This document shows, piece after piece, positions 44,730-54,182 of a stretch of DNA of 57,073 bases. This DNA comes from Mesorhizobium sp. (lineage in GTDB: Bacteria; Pseudomonadota; Alphaproteobacteria; Rhizobiales; Rhizobiaceae). The stretch lies in assembly GCF_004963255.1 (NCBI RefSeq), contig NZ_SUGA01000038.1:1-57073 (forward strand), given 5' to 3'. Within the stretch, counting starts at the first letter, position 1. Each line of letters starts with the position of its first letter. Position numbers and translations under genes: made by a program. The notes beneath the pieces are model-generated. The model had not been told where the DNA came from, searched no databases, and worked only from the letters and a program-made list of their open reading frames with translations.

Positions 44730-45087
44730 TTATGCGGCGAGCGGATAGCTTTCGCCGGACCAGGCAGAGAACTTGGCGGCAAAAGCCTTCATCTCGTCGA
44801 CCGCGAATGTGGTGCGCGGTTGCGAACTCGACTTGCTGGGCGAGAGGGACCTCGCCGAGAAAGGCGCTGACATGAGCGGGATGCTGCTTGGCCAAATCGA
44901 GATCCGCAAAGCAATCGGCCAGCGCCGCGTCGTCCAGCTGTACGCTGCAGGGCGCGTTCACGTCGTCAAGACGGATGCCAAATGCTTGCTCATAATGGCC
45001 GCAAGGTAATCGTTTCGGGTCGGAGACACAAGTTGCCGCCTCCTTCGCCGTAGAGTGGCCCGATACAATCACGATCGATATTGCCAC
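44730..45087 (-). pseudogene. Unidentified relic
   Basis: A minus-strand frame (HYEQAFGIRLDDVNAPCSVQ, HPAHVSAFLGEVPLAQQVEF) switches by frameshift near 44805 to TFAVDEMKAFAAKFSAWSGE and SYPLAA before a stop at about 44731. It looks like the C-terminal part of a once real gene. I do not recognise the family. Confidence 0.4.
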
Positions 45088-45170
45088 CTCTTATCGATAG
45101 TGATCGCATAGTTCCCTGATTCGACTCTCAACCGCTCATATCAAGCGATTACTTCCATGTATCTGCTGCG

Positions 45171-45407
45171 CTAGCCCGTCCTGGCCTTGGAGTGTCGCTC
45201 CTCACCTCCTCCACCACTCACCAGCCCGATGGGAGTATCGCCCGCCAGCAGCTTCTCCTTGCTGAGCAGCGCGGCAACCTCAATCGCCTCGAAATCGGGC
45301 AAATCCCGCAGTGTGTCGAGGCCGAAGTGCAACAGGAAGGTCTTGGTCGTGACGTAGGTGTAAGGCGTGCCAAATTCAGCGGGCAGGCAGACGTTGACCC
45401 ACAACAA
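45171..45407 (-). pseudogene. scpB fragment
   Basis: Residues FGTPYTYVTTKTFLLHFGLD and TLRDLPDFEAIE are the C-terminal part of ScpB, the condensin-associated chromosome-segregation protein. The N-terminal winged-helix domains are missing and the end is unrelated. It is a fragment of a housekeeping gene captured in the island. Confidence 0.8.
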
Positions 45408-45942
45408 TCAAGGGGACGGTGCAGGCCAAGATTGCGGCAGGGCTTGGGCCCCCCACCCTTCTCCTCAGAACTCCGCTGCTTCCAGCTGGCGGCTGAAACT
45501 CACAGGCGCAGCCAGCTTGGTCTCTAACAGCATCGATCGCATCATGGTGTCTGCCATGAATCCGTGTGCGTGAAGCGCTCCAGAGCGAAGATGTTGGGCG
45601 TCAACCAGGTTCACTCCAATGAGCTTCACTTCTCGAGTTCTGCACAGTGTCCACGACTGGCGCCGGAGGTTGATCCGGTGATTAGGAGGAGCACTCGTTG
45701 TCGGATTCTCGACGATGTCGGACATGTGACACAACGCTTCCAGAGCGATCGCATTGTTCCGAAACGATTTTCCCAGTTGGCACGAAGGTTGCGGCCCTAT
45801 GCGCAAAAGCACTGCGATGCCGCACCGACTGGAAGAACTCATCAATGATCACGCTTTTCGAACATGTGGGCGCCGCTACCGACACTGAGCGTTCCCGAGC
45901 CGACGGAAGCCTCTATCCCTTCTTTCTGAAGGCTGTCCGGAC

Positions 45943-48105
45943 ATGAACGCATTTGATGTCCGTCCAACGCTTGATGCTCCCGACGACGATCCCTATGTCT
46001 GGCTTGAAGATGTAGAGGGCGAGCGGGCACTTGCCTGGGCCGCCGGCCAATCGGCAAGGACTCTGAAGCACTTCGGTGGAACGCAGTTCGAGCGCGACCG
46101 CGCGGCTCTGACAGCCATTTTCGACAATCGCGACAATCTTCCCCTGATCGCGCGCCGTAGTCAGTACCTCTACAATTACTGGCGAGATGACGGTAATCCA
46201 CGCGGACTGTGGCGCCGGACCACCCTTGCCGCCTACATGAAGGCGGATCCCCAATGGGAGCTACTGCTCGATCTGGATGCTCTCGCGGCTAGCGACGGAG
46301 AGGACTGGATCTGGGACGGCGCGTCCATCGAGCCGGAGAGACGGGAAAGAGCCGTTCTGCGCCTGTCGCGCGGCGGCAGCGACGCGGTCGTGCATCGCGA
46401 ATTCGACCTGATTTCTCTGAGCTTTGTCGCCGACGGCTTCAACCTCCCCGAGGCCAAAGGCTACGTTAATTGGCTGGACCCTGACACGCTTCTGCTTTCC
46501 AGTGCGCTTGGTAATGGCATGGCCACCCACTCCGGCTATGCGCGCACAGTTCGACTGTGGAAGCGTGACGCGGATCCCCTCACCACGCCGGCAATCTTCG
46601 AGGCCGGGTTCGAAAGCTTCCAAGTGTCTGGTCATTCGGACCGCACCGGCCGCAGCGAGCGCCTTTGGTTCATCGAGCAGCCGGCCTTCTTCGAGAAGAT
46701 CAGCTGGATCGGCGATAGGAGCGGGCCGAGGAGGCAGATCGATCTTCCTCGCGACGCGTCGTGGCGGGTCTTCGGCGACTGGCTGGCGGTAAGGCCGCGC
46801 AAGCCCTGGACGGTGGGAGGCACCACCCATCCCGCCGACGCGCTGATCGTCATCTCGCTTTCCACTTTCCTCGCCGGCGGACGCCGTTTTGAGACCCTGT
46901 TTCAACCAGGGGAAAGGCGCTCCATGCAGTCATTCTTCTGGAATGACGGGAAGCTCATTATCTCTTACCTCGTCAATCTCGCACCGCGTTTCGAGATGTT
47001 CACTCCCGGCCACCAGGAATGGACGCGCCGAGTCCTGAACACCCTGCCCGCCGAAGGTACTGTCGACGTCTGGTCATTCGATGCGGCAGTTCACGAGACC
47101 AATGGAGAGGTCCTGATCTGTGCTCAGGATCCGATCACGCCGCCGCAGCTCTTGCTGTTCGATCTGAATGCCGCGCCGTCTCTCAGCGCTTCAGCAATCC
47201 TGAAGCGCAGCCCGGAGAATTTCGATGCATCCGGACTGGTGGTCACGCGCCACGAGGCAGTCTCTATCGATCATGAGCTGATCCCCTATACGCAGGTTGG
47301 TCCGGCGAACGGGAACGGAGATGCTCCGATTCACCTTTCCGCTTATGGCGGGTTCGGCGTATCATTCCTGCCCTACTACAACTCCCCGCTGGGCAAGCTG
47401 TGGCTCGAGCGCGGCGGCACGTGTGTCGAGGCGAACATCCGCGGCGGCGGCGAGTTCGGCACCCGCTGGCACGAAGCCGGGCGCAGGGAGGGCAAGCGTC
47501 TCGCCCACGACGATTTCGCCGCCGTTGCCTCCGACCTCGTGCGAAGGGGCATCACCCTGCCGAGGCGGATTGCCGCCGAGGGTGGCTCAAATGGCGGCCT
47601 GCTGATCGCAAACATGCTGACCCGCTATCCTGAGCATTTCGGGGCTCTGTTCTGCACAGCACCGCTTATCGACATGCGTCGCTACACCAAGCTCTTGGCG
47701 GGCGCGAGCTGGATCGACGAATATGGCGATCCGGACAAGGTTCACGATTGGGCTTTCCTGAAGGAAATCTCCGCCTATCACGCCGCAGCGCCGGGACAGC
47801 CCTATCCGCCTATCCTGATCGCCACCACGAAACGCGACGACCGCGTCCATCCGGGCCATGCGCGCAAGATGGCCGCAAAACTGCAGGCTCTTGGCTATCC
47901 CGCTTACTTCTACGAGGCCAGCGCAGGCGGGCACGGCTGCGGCGAGGACAATCGGGAGCAAGCCGCATTCATCAGTCTAGGCACCAATTTTCTCCGCAGC
48001 GCAATCGGCTTCAACGATCACCCTCCGGAGACGGCGGAACGCGTTGCAACGCAAGAGGGGCATTTGAGGTCCATCAACAATTCATTCGAGCAGGAGACGA
48101 AATAG
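45943..48105 (+). CDS. S9A prolyl oligopeptidase family serine peptidase
   Basis: The product is 720 residues. An N-terminal seven-bladed beta-propeller (about 75-430) begins after DPYVWLEDVEGERALAWAAG. The C-terminal alpha/beta hydrolase has Ser549 (EGGSNGGLL), Asp632 (TKRDDRVHPGHA) and His664 (AGGHGCGED), the full triad. Such enzymes cleave short peptides after proline or similar residues, in the cytoplasm as no signal peptide is seen. The gene is complete. Its 5' region is duplicated at 38297. It is followed by ompW after 38 bases, possibly co-transcribed. The peptide substrate is unknown. Confidence 0.92.
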   Translation: MNAFDVRPTLDAPDDDPYVWLEDVEGERALAWAAGQSARTLKHFGGTQFERDRAALTAIFDNRDNLPLIARRSQYLYNYWRDDGNPRGLWRRTTLAAYMKADPQWELLLDLDALAASDGEDWIWDGASIEPERRERAVLRLSRGGSDAVVHREFDLISLSFVADGFNLPEAKGYVNWLDPDTLLLSSALGNGMATHSGYARTVRLWKRDADPLTTPAIFEAGFESFQVSGHSDRTGRSERLWFIEQPAFFEKISWIGDRSGPRRQIDLPRDASWRVFGDWLAVRPRKPWTVGGTTHPADALIVISLSTFLAGGRRFETLFQPGERRSMQSFFWNDGKLIISYLVNLAPRFEMFTPGHQEWTRRVLNTLPAEGTVDVWSFDAAVHETNGEVLICAQDPITPPQLLLFDLNAAPSLSASAILKRSPENFDASGLVVTRHEAVSIDHELIPYTQVGPANGNGDAPIHLSAYGGFGVSFLPYYNSPLGKLWLERGGTCVEANIRGGGEFGTRWHEAGRREGKRLAHDDFAAVASDLVRRGITLPRRIAAEGGSNGGLLIANMLTRYPEHFGALFCTAPLIDMRRYTKLLAGASWIDEYGDPDKVHDWAFLKEISAYHAAAPGQPYPPILIATTKRDDRVHPGHARKMAAKLQALGYPAYFYEASAGGHGCGEDNREQAAFISLGTNFLRSAIGFNDHPPETAERVATQEGHLRSINNSFEQETK

Positions 48106-48143
48106 TGCAGTGCATCCTTTCTGAACATCAAGGAGTGAATATC

Positions 48144-48842
48144 ATGGCGAGAACGCGAATGGGCGTAGCGCGGGCAATAGCAGCGGCGGTGGCCCTGATC
48201 ATCGTGGGACAGCAGGCCGTCGCCGCGGAGCCTGCGCAAGCAGAGACCGTCCTGGCGGAGACGGGAGCCTCGGTCACCGAAGCGCCAAGCCCTTGGCAGG
48301 TCCGCCTGCGGGGGTTGGGCGTCGTTACGAAAGATCTGGGCTACGTTGATACGCTTCCCGGCTCCGGTCTTTCCTATTCGAACACGGTGACGCCGGAACT
48401 CGATATCTCGTATTTCTTCACCGACAACATCGCCGCCGAACTCATACTCGGTACCACCTATGCCAACATCGCGGGCCAAGGGACGATCGGTGGGTTGGGC
48501 AGCATCGGCAAAGTTTGGCTGCTGCCGCCGACGCTCACGTTGCGGTACCATTTTACCGATTTCGGCGCGTTCAAGCCCTATGTCGGCGCCGGCGTGAACT
48601 ACACGGTTTTCTATAACCAGGACACCGGCAGCGCCGACGCTCTCAAGGTGAAGAATACGTTCGGCACGGCGCTGCAGGTCGGTTTCGACTACATGGTGGA
48701 TGAGCACTGGGGCGTCAACTTCGACGTGAAGAAGCTTTTCCTGAAGCCGGACTTCGACGTCACGGTGGCCGGCGCGAAGCTGACGGGGAAGGCGGAGCTC
48801 GATCCCTGGCTGATAGGCGCAGGTGTCACCTACCGCTTTTGA
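48144..48842 (+). CDS. ompW: OmpW-family outer-membrane protein
   Basis: The product is 232 residues with a signal peptide (MARTRMGVARAIAAAVALII ... AVAA) and an eight-strand barrel of the OmpW type (PWQVRLRGLGVVTKDLGYVD, YHFTDFGAFKPYVGAGVNYT, WGVNFDVKKLFLKPD, ending GVTYRF). OmpW proteins form narrow hydrophobic channels in the outer membrane. AGGAG at 48131-48135 precedes the ATG. A terminator follows at 48886. It lies 38 bases after the S9 peptidase. Confidence 0.92.
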   Translation: MARTRMGVARAIAAAVALIIVGQQAVAAEPAQAETVLAETGASVTEAPSPWQVRLRGLGVVTKDLGYVDTLPGSGLSYSNTVTPELDISYFFTDNIAAELILGTTYANIAGQGTIGGLGSIGKVWLLPPTLTLRYHFTDFGAFKPYVGAGVNYTVFYNQDTGSADALKVKNTFGTALQVGFDYMVDEHWGVNFDVKKLFLKPDFDVTVAGAKLTGKAELDPWLIGAGVTYRF

Positions 48843-48885
48843 ATATCAGAGTGAAGTCTGCTTCCCGACTGCCGGTTTAAAGTGA

Positions 48886-48908
48886 AGGGCGCCTCGCGCG
48901 CCCTTTTT
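48886..48908 (+). terminator. Intrinsic terminator after ompW
   Basis: The stem AGGGCGC/GCGCCCT with loop CTCGC is followed by a run of T. It lies 43 bases after the ompW stop codon and is a classic Rho-independent form. Confidence 0.8.
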
Positions 48909-49124
48909 ACGGTCGACACTGCAGGGCAAGACCTCATGAAGCTATTCTCGGGCGGGGTTCTCTTCTGGCGGACCAAGAAGGTGCACTGGCCAACCGGCCT
49001 TGCGCCTGAGATGGAGTGCTTAGAAGCGCTTTGGATCGGGACGGGCTTTGGTATTATGGGTGGAATGCTTCAGCCAGACCATTTGCCAGCATCGTCTCCC
49101 GGACGTCATGTGTGAGCTTCTTTG

Positions 49125-49806
49125 TCAGCGCAAGGCGAACACGGATCTCCTAGCAGGCCGTTGAAGAAGTGTCCCGTTTGGCCTTGAGGATTGCCTCGTC
49201 GCCATTGTGATAACGAAGGTGATCTCGATGGAGCCGTCGTCGAGCAGTTCAGCATGGCCGTCGCCTGTGACCTCGTCCATTTCGTCGAATCCGACCCATG
49301 TGAAGAAGACCGTCGACGGGCCGTAGCCGAGTTCGAGGGTCAGATGAGCCAAACGCCAGTGGGGCGTCCTGGGGACGACGCGCGCGAGATTCTGGTCGTG
49401 GTGGCCAGCCCAATACAAAAACCGAAGAAATGTCCGGATGTGAGAAGTTGCTGCGGTGCGGGTACCGGAGGTCGCCGATAGTGACAGCCGATGTTCGACA
49501 GCGGCAAGGACATGCTCAGCCGTCAACGCGCCGAGGTCTTGGCCGGGAATGGTGGTGATGGAACCAATCCAGAAAGCGGCGGCTGCCTAGGAGAACGCCT
49601 TCGCGGGACTTTGACTCCAGTCCGCACACCCTGCTCAGATAGTCCGAAAAAGAGGTCAGAAGCGGAGCATCCGGATTATTATCTACACTGGGAACAGAAG
49701 CAAGGAAGCGTTCTGGAGCCACTCGCCGCGCGTGTCCCAGTGCCGACACTGCTCCAAGCTGACTATCTGCCATGACCACCTGCCGAACGTAGTCCGTTGA
49801 CGCCAC
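49125..49806 (-). pseudogene. Tyrosine-recombinase N-terminus joined to an unrelated tail
   Basis: MADSQLGAVSALGHARRVAP ... LLTSFSDYLSRVCGLESKSR runs to about 49530. One frameshift later it continues EHVLAAVEHRLSLSATSGTR and HIRTFLRFLYWAGHHDQNLA, the N-terminal region of island-type recombinases. After about 49340 it changes to an unrelated small conserved sequence (VFFTWVGFDEMDEVTGDGHA). The catalytic domain is lost. Confidence 0.65.
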
Positions 49807-50188
49807 CGGTACCCTTCGCGGTCTGCTCCAGCGGGAAAGATCGGGTCTGAACGATCCTGCTGACCTGTGCGGCGGCCTCTCTCGCTAGGGCGTCCCCCTT
49901 CCTGTCGTCCTCCTCCGCCGCTTTCGGCTGCTTTCGGCCCGCCGCCCTCGCCAAGGCGTCGTAGTCGGTAAGCGCGTCCTCCGTCTCCTTTAGGGGCTTC
50001 ATCGCGTGACTAGAGTTTAGCGCGTGTTTGTAGGCGGCGGACCGAATGGTCGTCGAAATGCCACCCAGCGCCACCGCAAGATGCCTTAGGGCTTCCGCCT
50101 CATAATCTGACAGCGGCACGTCACGATTAGAGCCGGTTGCCCTGCCTTCTTCCACTTTCACAATGTCTGTAGTTATTTCCTGCTCCAT
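49763..50188 (-). CDS. Small hypothetical protein
   Basis: The frame gives 141 residues starting MEQEITTDIVKVEEGRATGS, with a helical middle (DYEAEALRHLAVALGGISTT) and a charged Lys/Glu-rich stretch. The last about 25 residues overlap the recombinase relic and may not be genuine. No family was recognised. The protein-like composition favours a real or recently real gene. Confidence 0.35.
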   Translation of the reverse strand: MEQEITTDIVKVEEGRATGSNRDVPLSDYEAEALRHLAVALGGISTTIRSAAYKHALNSSHAMKPLKETEDALTDYDALARAAGRKQPKAAEEDDRKGDALAREAAAQVSRIVQTRSFPLEQTAKGTGGVNGLRSAGGHGR

Positions 50189-50934
50189 CGCGTTGACTGA
50201 GATACGATGGAGACAGAAGTGGAGAACAAATTGTTACAAGCAACTAAGATGATATTCTCGTCAACGGGACAATAGTGGACGTTAAGGGCGGCGGACAGGG
50301 TGGTGGTGCCGTTGCGCTTGTAGTCGTGCCTCATCGTACCGAGCCGCCCCTTCTTCATCGGCAGGCCGGGTTGGGTGCGGTCGAGCGCCTGGATCTGGCT
50401 CTTTTCATCGACCGACAGAACGATGGCATGGGCCGGCGCATCGAGATAGAGGCCGACGACGTCGCGCAACTTGTCGACGAACTTCGGATCATTGGAGAGC
50501 TTGAACTGGCGCCAGCGGTGGGGTGCGAGACCATGCGCCTTCCAGATGCGCCTGACGGCGCTGGCGCTGATTGCGGCGGCTTGCGCCATCATGTCGGCGG
50601 TCCAGTGGGTCCTCTCGCCCGGCGGATCGGCAAGCGTCAGTGCCACGACGCGCTCGCCGACATCGGGACCGAGCGGCGGAATGCGCGACTGTCGCGTCTT
50701 GTCGCGCAGCGGCCCGTCACAGCCTTCCGCGGCAAAGCGCTCCTGCCAGCGCCAGACGTCGGTCTTCGACTTGCCGATGCGGCGCATGACCTCGCCGGTG
50801 CCGACGCCGTCGGCGGGCAAAAGCACGATCTCGGCGCGCCAGACATGCTTTTGCGGGGCGTTGCGATCCCTGATCAGCGCCGTCAGACAGACGCGATCGG
50901 CCGACGAAACGGTGAACGATCTTCCTGTGCGCAT
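50173..50934 (-). mobile_element. IS630-family transposase, 3' truncated
   Basis: The N-terminal helix-turn-helix (RRIGKSKTDVWRWQERFAAE) and the first part of the DDE domain (AIVLSVDEKSQIQALDRTQP, GLPMKKGRLGTMRHDYKRNG) are intact. After NGTTTLSAALNV (near 50280) the sequence leaves the family, so the second and third catalytic acids are gone. It is inactive. Confidence 0.85.
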
Positions 50935-51002
50935 GCGCCAGACTCGCACGCGCAGGCCAGAAAGGGAATCTCTGATTGGACTCCTATGTCAGGCGGGAAC
51001 CA

Positions 51003-51245
51003 CTAGAGGCCGAGACCGCCGATGCAGACATATTTGGTGTCGAGATAATCCACGATGCCCTGGAGGCCGCCTTCCTTGCCGAGGCCCGATTCCTTGACGC
51101 CGCGGAACGGCACCTCCGGCGTGGTGATCAGGCCTTCATTGACGCCGGTACTTCAGTCCTTCCATCACGCGGAAGGCGCGACCGAGATCGCCGGTGTAGA
51201 AGTAGGCCGCGAGGCCGAACTCGGTGTCGTTGGCGAGCGGCGTGC
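51003..51245 (-). pseudogene. Succinate-semialdehyde dehydrogenase C-terminal fragment
   Basis: LANDTEFGLAAYFYTGDLGR and FRVMEGLKY are interrupted by a short deletion and stop, then GLITTPEVPFRGVKESGLGK and DYLDTKYVCIGGLGL end at 51003. This is the C-terminus of a GabD-type enzyme, of a different lineage from the copies at 23.5 and 34.0 kb. It sits directly behind an aminotransferase relic on the same strand, as in gabT-gabD operons. Confidence 0.85.
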
Positions 51246-51384
51246 CCGACCTGAGACATGGGTGACGTTTTGTACCGGACACGGATGAAGTGCACCCCTC
51301 GGGTGAGCGTTTGCTCGATAATATCCACTGAAGTGAAGCAGTCGGTCTTAATGCTGGAACTCATGCCACCCGCCGACCCGGGAA

Positions 51385-51985
51385 TTCGCAGCAGCGGCGC
51401 CGTCGAGTGCAGAACGAATGCCGTCAACCAAGGCGTCGATCTCGCTTTCGGTGATTACATAGGGCGGACAGATTGCAAGCACGTCTCCCATATTGCGGAT
51501 CATGACGCCGTGCTCGCGGCACCGCCGCTCGACATCGCCGATCCTCAGCTCGGGCGCGAAGACGCGACGGGCGCACGATCCTCGACGATCTGAACCCCCG
51601 CGATGAAGCCGCGGCCGCGGGCTTCACCGACAAGCGGATGGTCGCCGAGCGCGTCCGCGAGGGCTCCATGCAAGTGATCGCCGAGACGACGCGCCTGGGT
51701 CACGAAATCGATCTCGCGGTAGATCCTGATCGCCTCGGCGGCGACGGCCGCTATCACCGGATGACCGGAGTAGGTGAAACCGTGACCGAACACGCCGACC
51801 TTGTGGGCCTCGTCAGCGACGCATTGATAAATCTTGTCGGAGATAATGACGCCGCCAATGGGCAGGTGACCGGATGAAAGCCCCTTGGCGATCGAGAGCA
51901 TGTCCGGTTCCATGCCAAATGTCTGGCTACCAAACCAGTTCCCGGTGCCTCCGAAGCCGCAGACCACCTCGTCGGACAGCATGAG
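51385..51985 (-). pseudogene. Class III (omega) aminotransferase fragment, frameshifted
   Basis: DEVVCGFGGTGNWFGSQTFG and PDMLSIAKGLSSGHLPIGGV (with the PLP-binding Lys) mark the C-terminal half of a class III aminotransferase. A frameshift near 51565 separates it from VFAPELRIGDVERRCREHGV, IRNMGDVLAICPPYVITESE and IDALVDGIRSAL. The N-terminal half is missing. With the gabD fragment it was part of a GABA or beta-alanine catabolic operon. Confidence 0.88.
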
Positions 51986-52199
51986 GATAATTTCTCACTT
52001 TCTTGCGAAGATCGGGGGTGACCACGGTCATTCGTATTACGCGAGATAGGCCAAAAACCATCATACCAGAGGAGGCGAAACTGCTATCTAGGTGTTTAGA
52101 TGCAAGAAATTAATCCTGCATTGTTCCCGCACCAGGAACACCCGAGAGGATACCAAGCCGTATTGAACCTTGTTGAAAATGCTCTCGGCGCGCTGGGCG
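51986..52199. other. Short gap
   Basis: No gene is seen; it is the breakpoint between the aminotransferase relic and the 3' end of the fusion gene. Confidence 0.4.
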
Positions 52200-54182
52200 T
52201 TATAATTTCTCGAAGGCGATCACAAGGACGTCGCGATAAGCGTACGGCATTTTCAGGTTTTCGGCCACAATCGACGATACATCGTGAAAGGTTTCGCGGT
52301 CGTTGCAGATCACAAAATCATTCGGGGAGTTCATTTCGACCTCGCCGAGGAACTCCTTTGAGGCGTCGGTGATCATGCTCATGCCGCCGGTGACGTTGAC
52401 CCGCCCAATCATATAGCAAGCAATGAAGTCCACCCCGTCCTGGTGAAGGCCCTCGGGTGCCGGTTTGCCGTTTACACCATCGCGCGCGACAATCCGGTAG
52501 GGATGGATCTTGATATTCCAACGATCATGTCGGGCGGCTTCACATAGAATTCTGCAGAAACCTGTCAGAATCTTTTCTAAGACGGGATGGTCTATAAAGG
52601 AGTTTTCAAGGGGCTCGAAGTGGCGCTTGAAGCCGCCATTCAGATGATTGACACTTTTTGATTGTTCGTAGGGGGCGTGGGGTAGGAGCCTAAAGATTCC
52701 GTCAGTGGCGTCATATTCAAAAGCGCTATAGCGCCGGTAACGATATGTTCCGCCGTCACGCATGTATTCATCGAGAAGAAGTCGATTCCAATGGTCAGCA
52801 AAGTTCTTCCAGGCTGCATCAATTTCGATGCCAAAGCAGGCTTCGGCGCGCTCGCCTTTTGAAAACCACCATCCATTTGTCACCAGACCGTCAGTGCATT
52901 GTTGACTGAGGTTGGCCGGCGCCTGGGGTGCGTTGTTTTCCACGGGTGTCTCCCTTTTGGCGACTTGGCGAGGACGGAACGCTTTGGACGACGCTATGTG
53001 GGTTGCGGCTTGGTATTCCCAAAGGTGGCGGTCCCTAATGTATCTCGGCGTCCTGGCTCGGATCGACCGAGGTAAAAAGCGTGTGTGATCGACTATGTAG
53101 CTGACGCTCCCGCTAACGCCCTCGAGGGCGGATGCAATGGCCCGTTCGCACATCTGGTGAATAGTACTGCCCCATGCACCTGAAACCGCCTCTTGGGACC
53201 AGGCTTGCTCAAGCCCTTGCTTCAAAACGATTGATGCCACGTCAAGAGAAGCGGTTTCGAGGTGACGCAGCGCGTCGAAGATAATGGCCGCCGCAGGGGC
53301 CTCGCGGACTTCGAGAACCTTTTGGCCGGTTGTGATGTGTTCAAGCCCGACAAAGCGGCCGTGCCCGAATTTGCCGACCGTGTTATTCAGGAACGGGATT
53401 GCGTCGACCAATGCAACATCACGGTCATCAATTGACACGAGACTTCCGTCTGCAAACCCGAGTTTGATCTCTACCGGCTGCTCTGCGGGAATGTTGCGCG
53501 TCCAAGCAAATGCCTCCTCGGGGATGGAAAAGTTCTCGGGATCTTCCAAAGGCCCCGACTCGAATTCCCGACACCAGAGGTTTTCGTCCGCGCTCCACGT
53601 ACGGTCCGCCACAAAAGTCGCTCCACACTTGGACAGGTCGGAGGTCTTCTGTTGTCGGGATATCACAGAGCATTCATACGGACTGCCGAAGTTGCCGGAA
53701 AATCCTGAGCGCTTAATGCTATTGTTAAGGCGCGGAAGACTGTTTTGAGAAAGGTTTGCTGTATGAAGAACCAGCCGTGAGCCGATTGACCTTGCATGAT
53801 TAACAACCAAAGATGCGATTATGGGACGGCTCAACGAACTGCTCAACGGATAGATGCCAAGGTACTTGGCGTGGGCTCGAATGGCTGATTTCACGCCTTG
53901 TTCGACAAAGGCATCCCGCCCTTCGAGGCAGACAAAGCGCGCGCCGAACATGGCTGCCGTCCGTTCCAACAAAGGCTGATCGATGCGCGTTCCGACATCC
54001 GCTGCGACAGCTTCAATGTTCGCAAAGCCAAGGCTTTGCAGCTTGTAGAGAAGATAGGTGCTGTCGAGACCGCCGCTGAACATGGTTGCAACTGGTGCGG
54101 TTCGGTCCGGAAAAGCCTCCAGATCTTCAAAACTCGAAATGCCGCCGATGGCGGGTTTGGTGGAAGCCAAGATGGGGTTCAT
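52200..54182 (-). CDS. Fusion of an argininosuccinate-synthase-like domain and a 2OG-Fe(II) dioxygenase
   Basis: The product is 660 residues. Residues about 25-390 follow the argininosuccinate synthase plan: the ATP-binding SGGLDS loop (36-41), SSSLSRPIIASLVVNHARSI, WSADENLWCREFESGPLEDP and KFGHGRFVGLEHITTGQKVL. The aspartate/citrulline motif (ATGKGND in ArgG) is replaced by TANLSQNS, so the substrate is probably different. Residues about 430-660 match the PF10014 type of 2-oxoglutarate Fe(II) dioxygenase (the family of amino-acid hydroxylases such as L-isoleucine dioxygenase): LHQDGVDF gives His580 and Asp582, His633 is in ETFHDV and Arg650 in YRDVLVIAFEKL. The start overlaps the stop of the upstream exporter by 4 bases. 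The likely role is ATP-driven conjugation plus hydroxylation of an amino-acid-like compound; the product is unknown. Confidence 0.82.
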   Translation of the reverse strand: MNPILASTKPAIGGISSFEDLEAFPDRTAPVATMFSGGLDSTYLLYKLQSLGFANIEAVAADVGTRIDQPLLERTAAMFGARFVCLEGRDAFVEQGVKSAIRAHAKYLGIYPLSSSLSRPIIASLVVNHARSIGSRLVLHTANLSQNSLPRLNNSIKRSGFSGNFGSPYECSVISRQQKTSDLSKCGATFVADRTWSADENLWCREFESGPLEDPENFSIPEEAFAWTRNIPAEQPVEIKLGFADGSLVSIDDRDVALVDAIPFLNNTVGKFGHGRFVGLEHITTGQKVLEVREAPAAAIIFDALRHLETASLDVASIVLKQGLEQAWSQEAVSGAWGSTIHQMCERAIASALEGVSGSVSYIVDHTRFLPRSIRARTPRYIRDRHLWEYQAATHIASSKAFRPRQVAKRETPVENNAPQAPANLSQQCTDGLVTNGWWFSKGERAEACFGIEIDAAWKNFADHWNRLLLDEYMRDGGTYRYRRYSAFEYDATDGIFRLLPHAPYEQSKSVNHLNGGFKRHFEPLENSFIDHPVLEKILTGFCRILCEAARHDRWNIKIHPYRIVARDGVNGKPAPEGLHQDGVDFIACYMIGRVNVTGGMSMITDASKEFLGEVEMNSPNDFVICNDRETFHDVSSIVAENLKMPYAYRDVLVIAFEKL

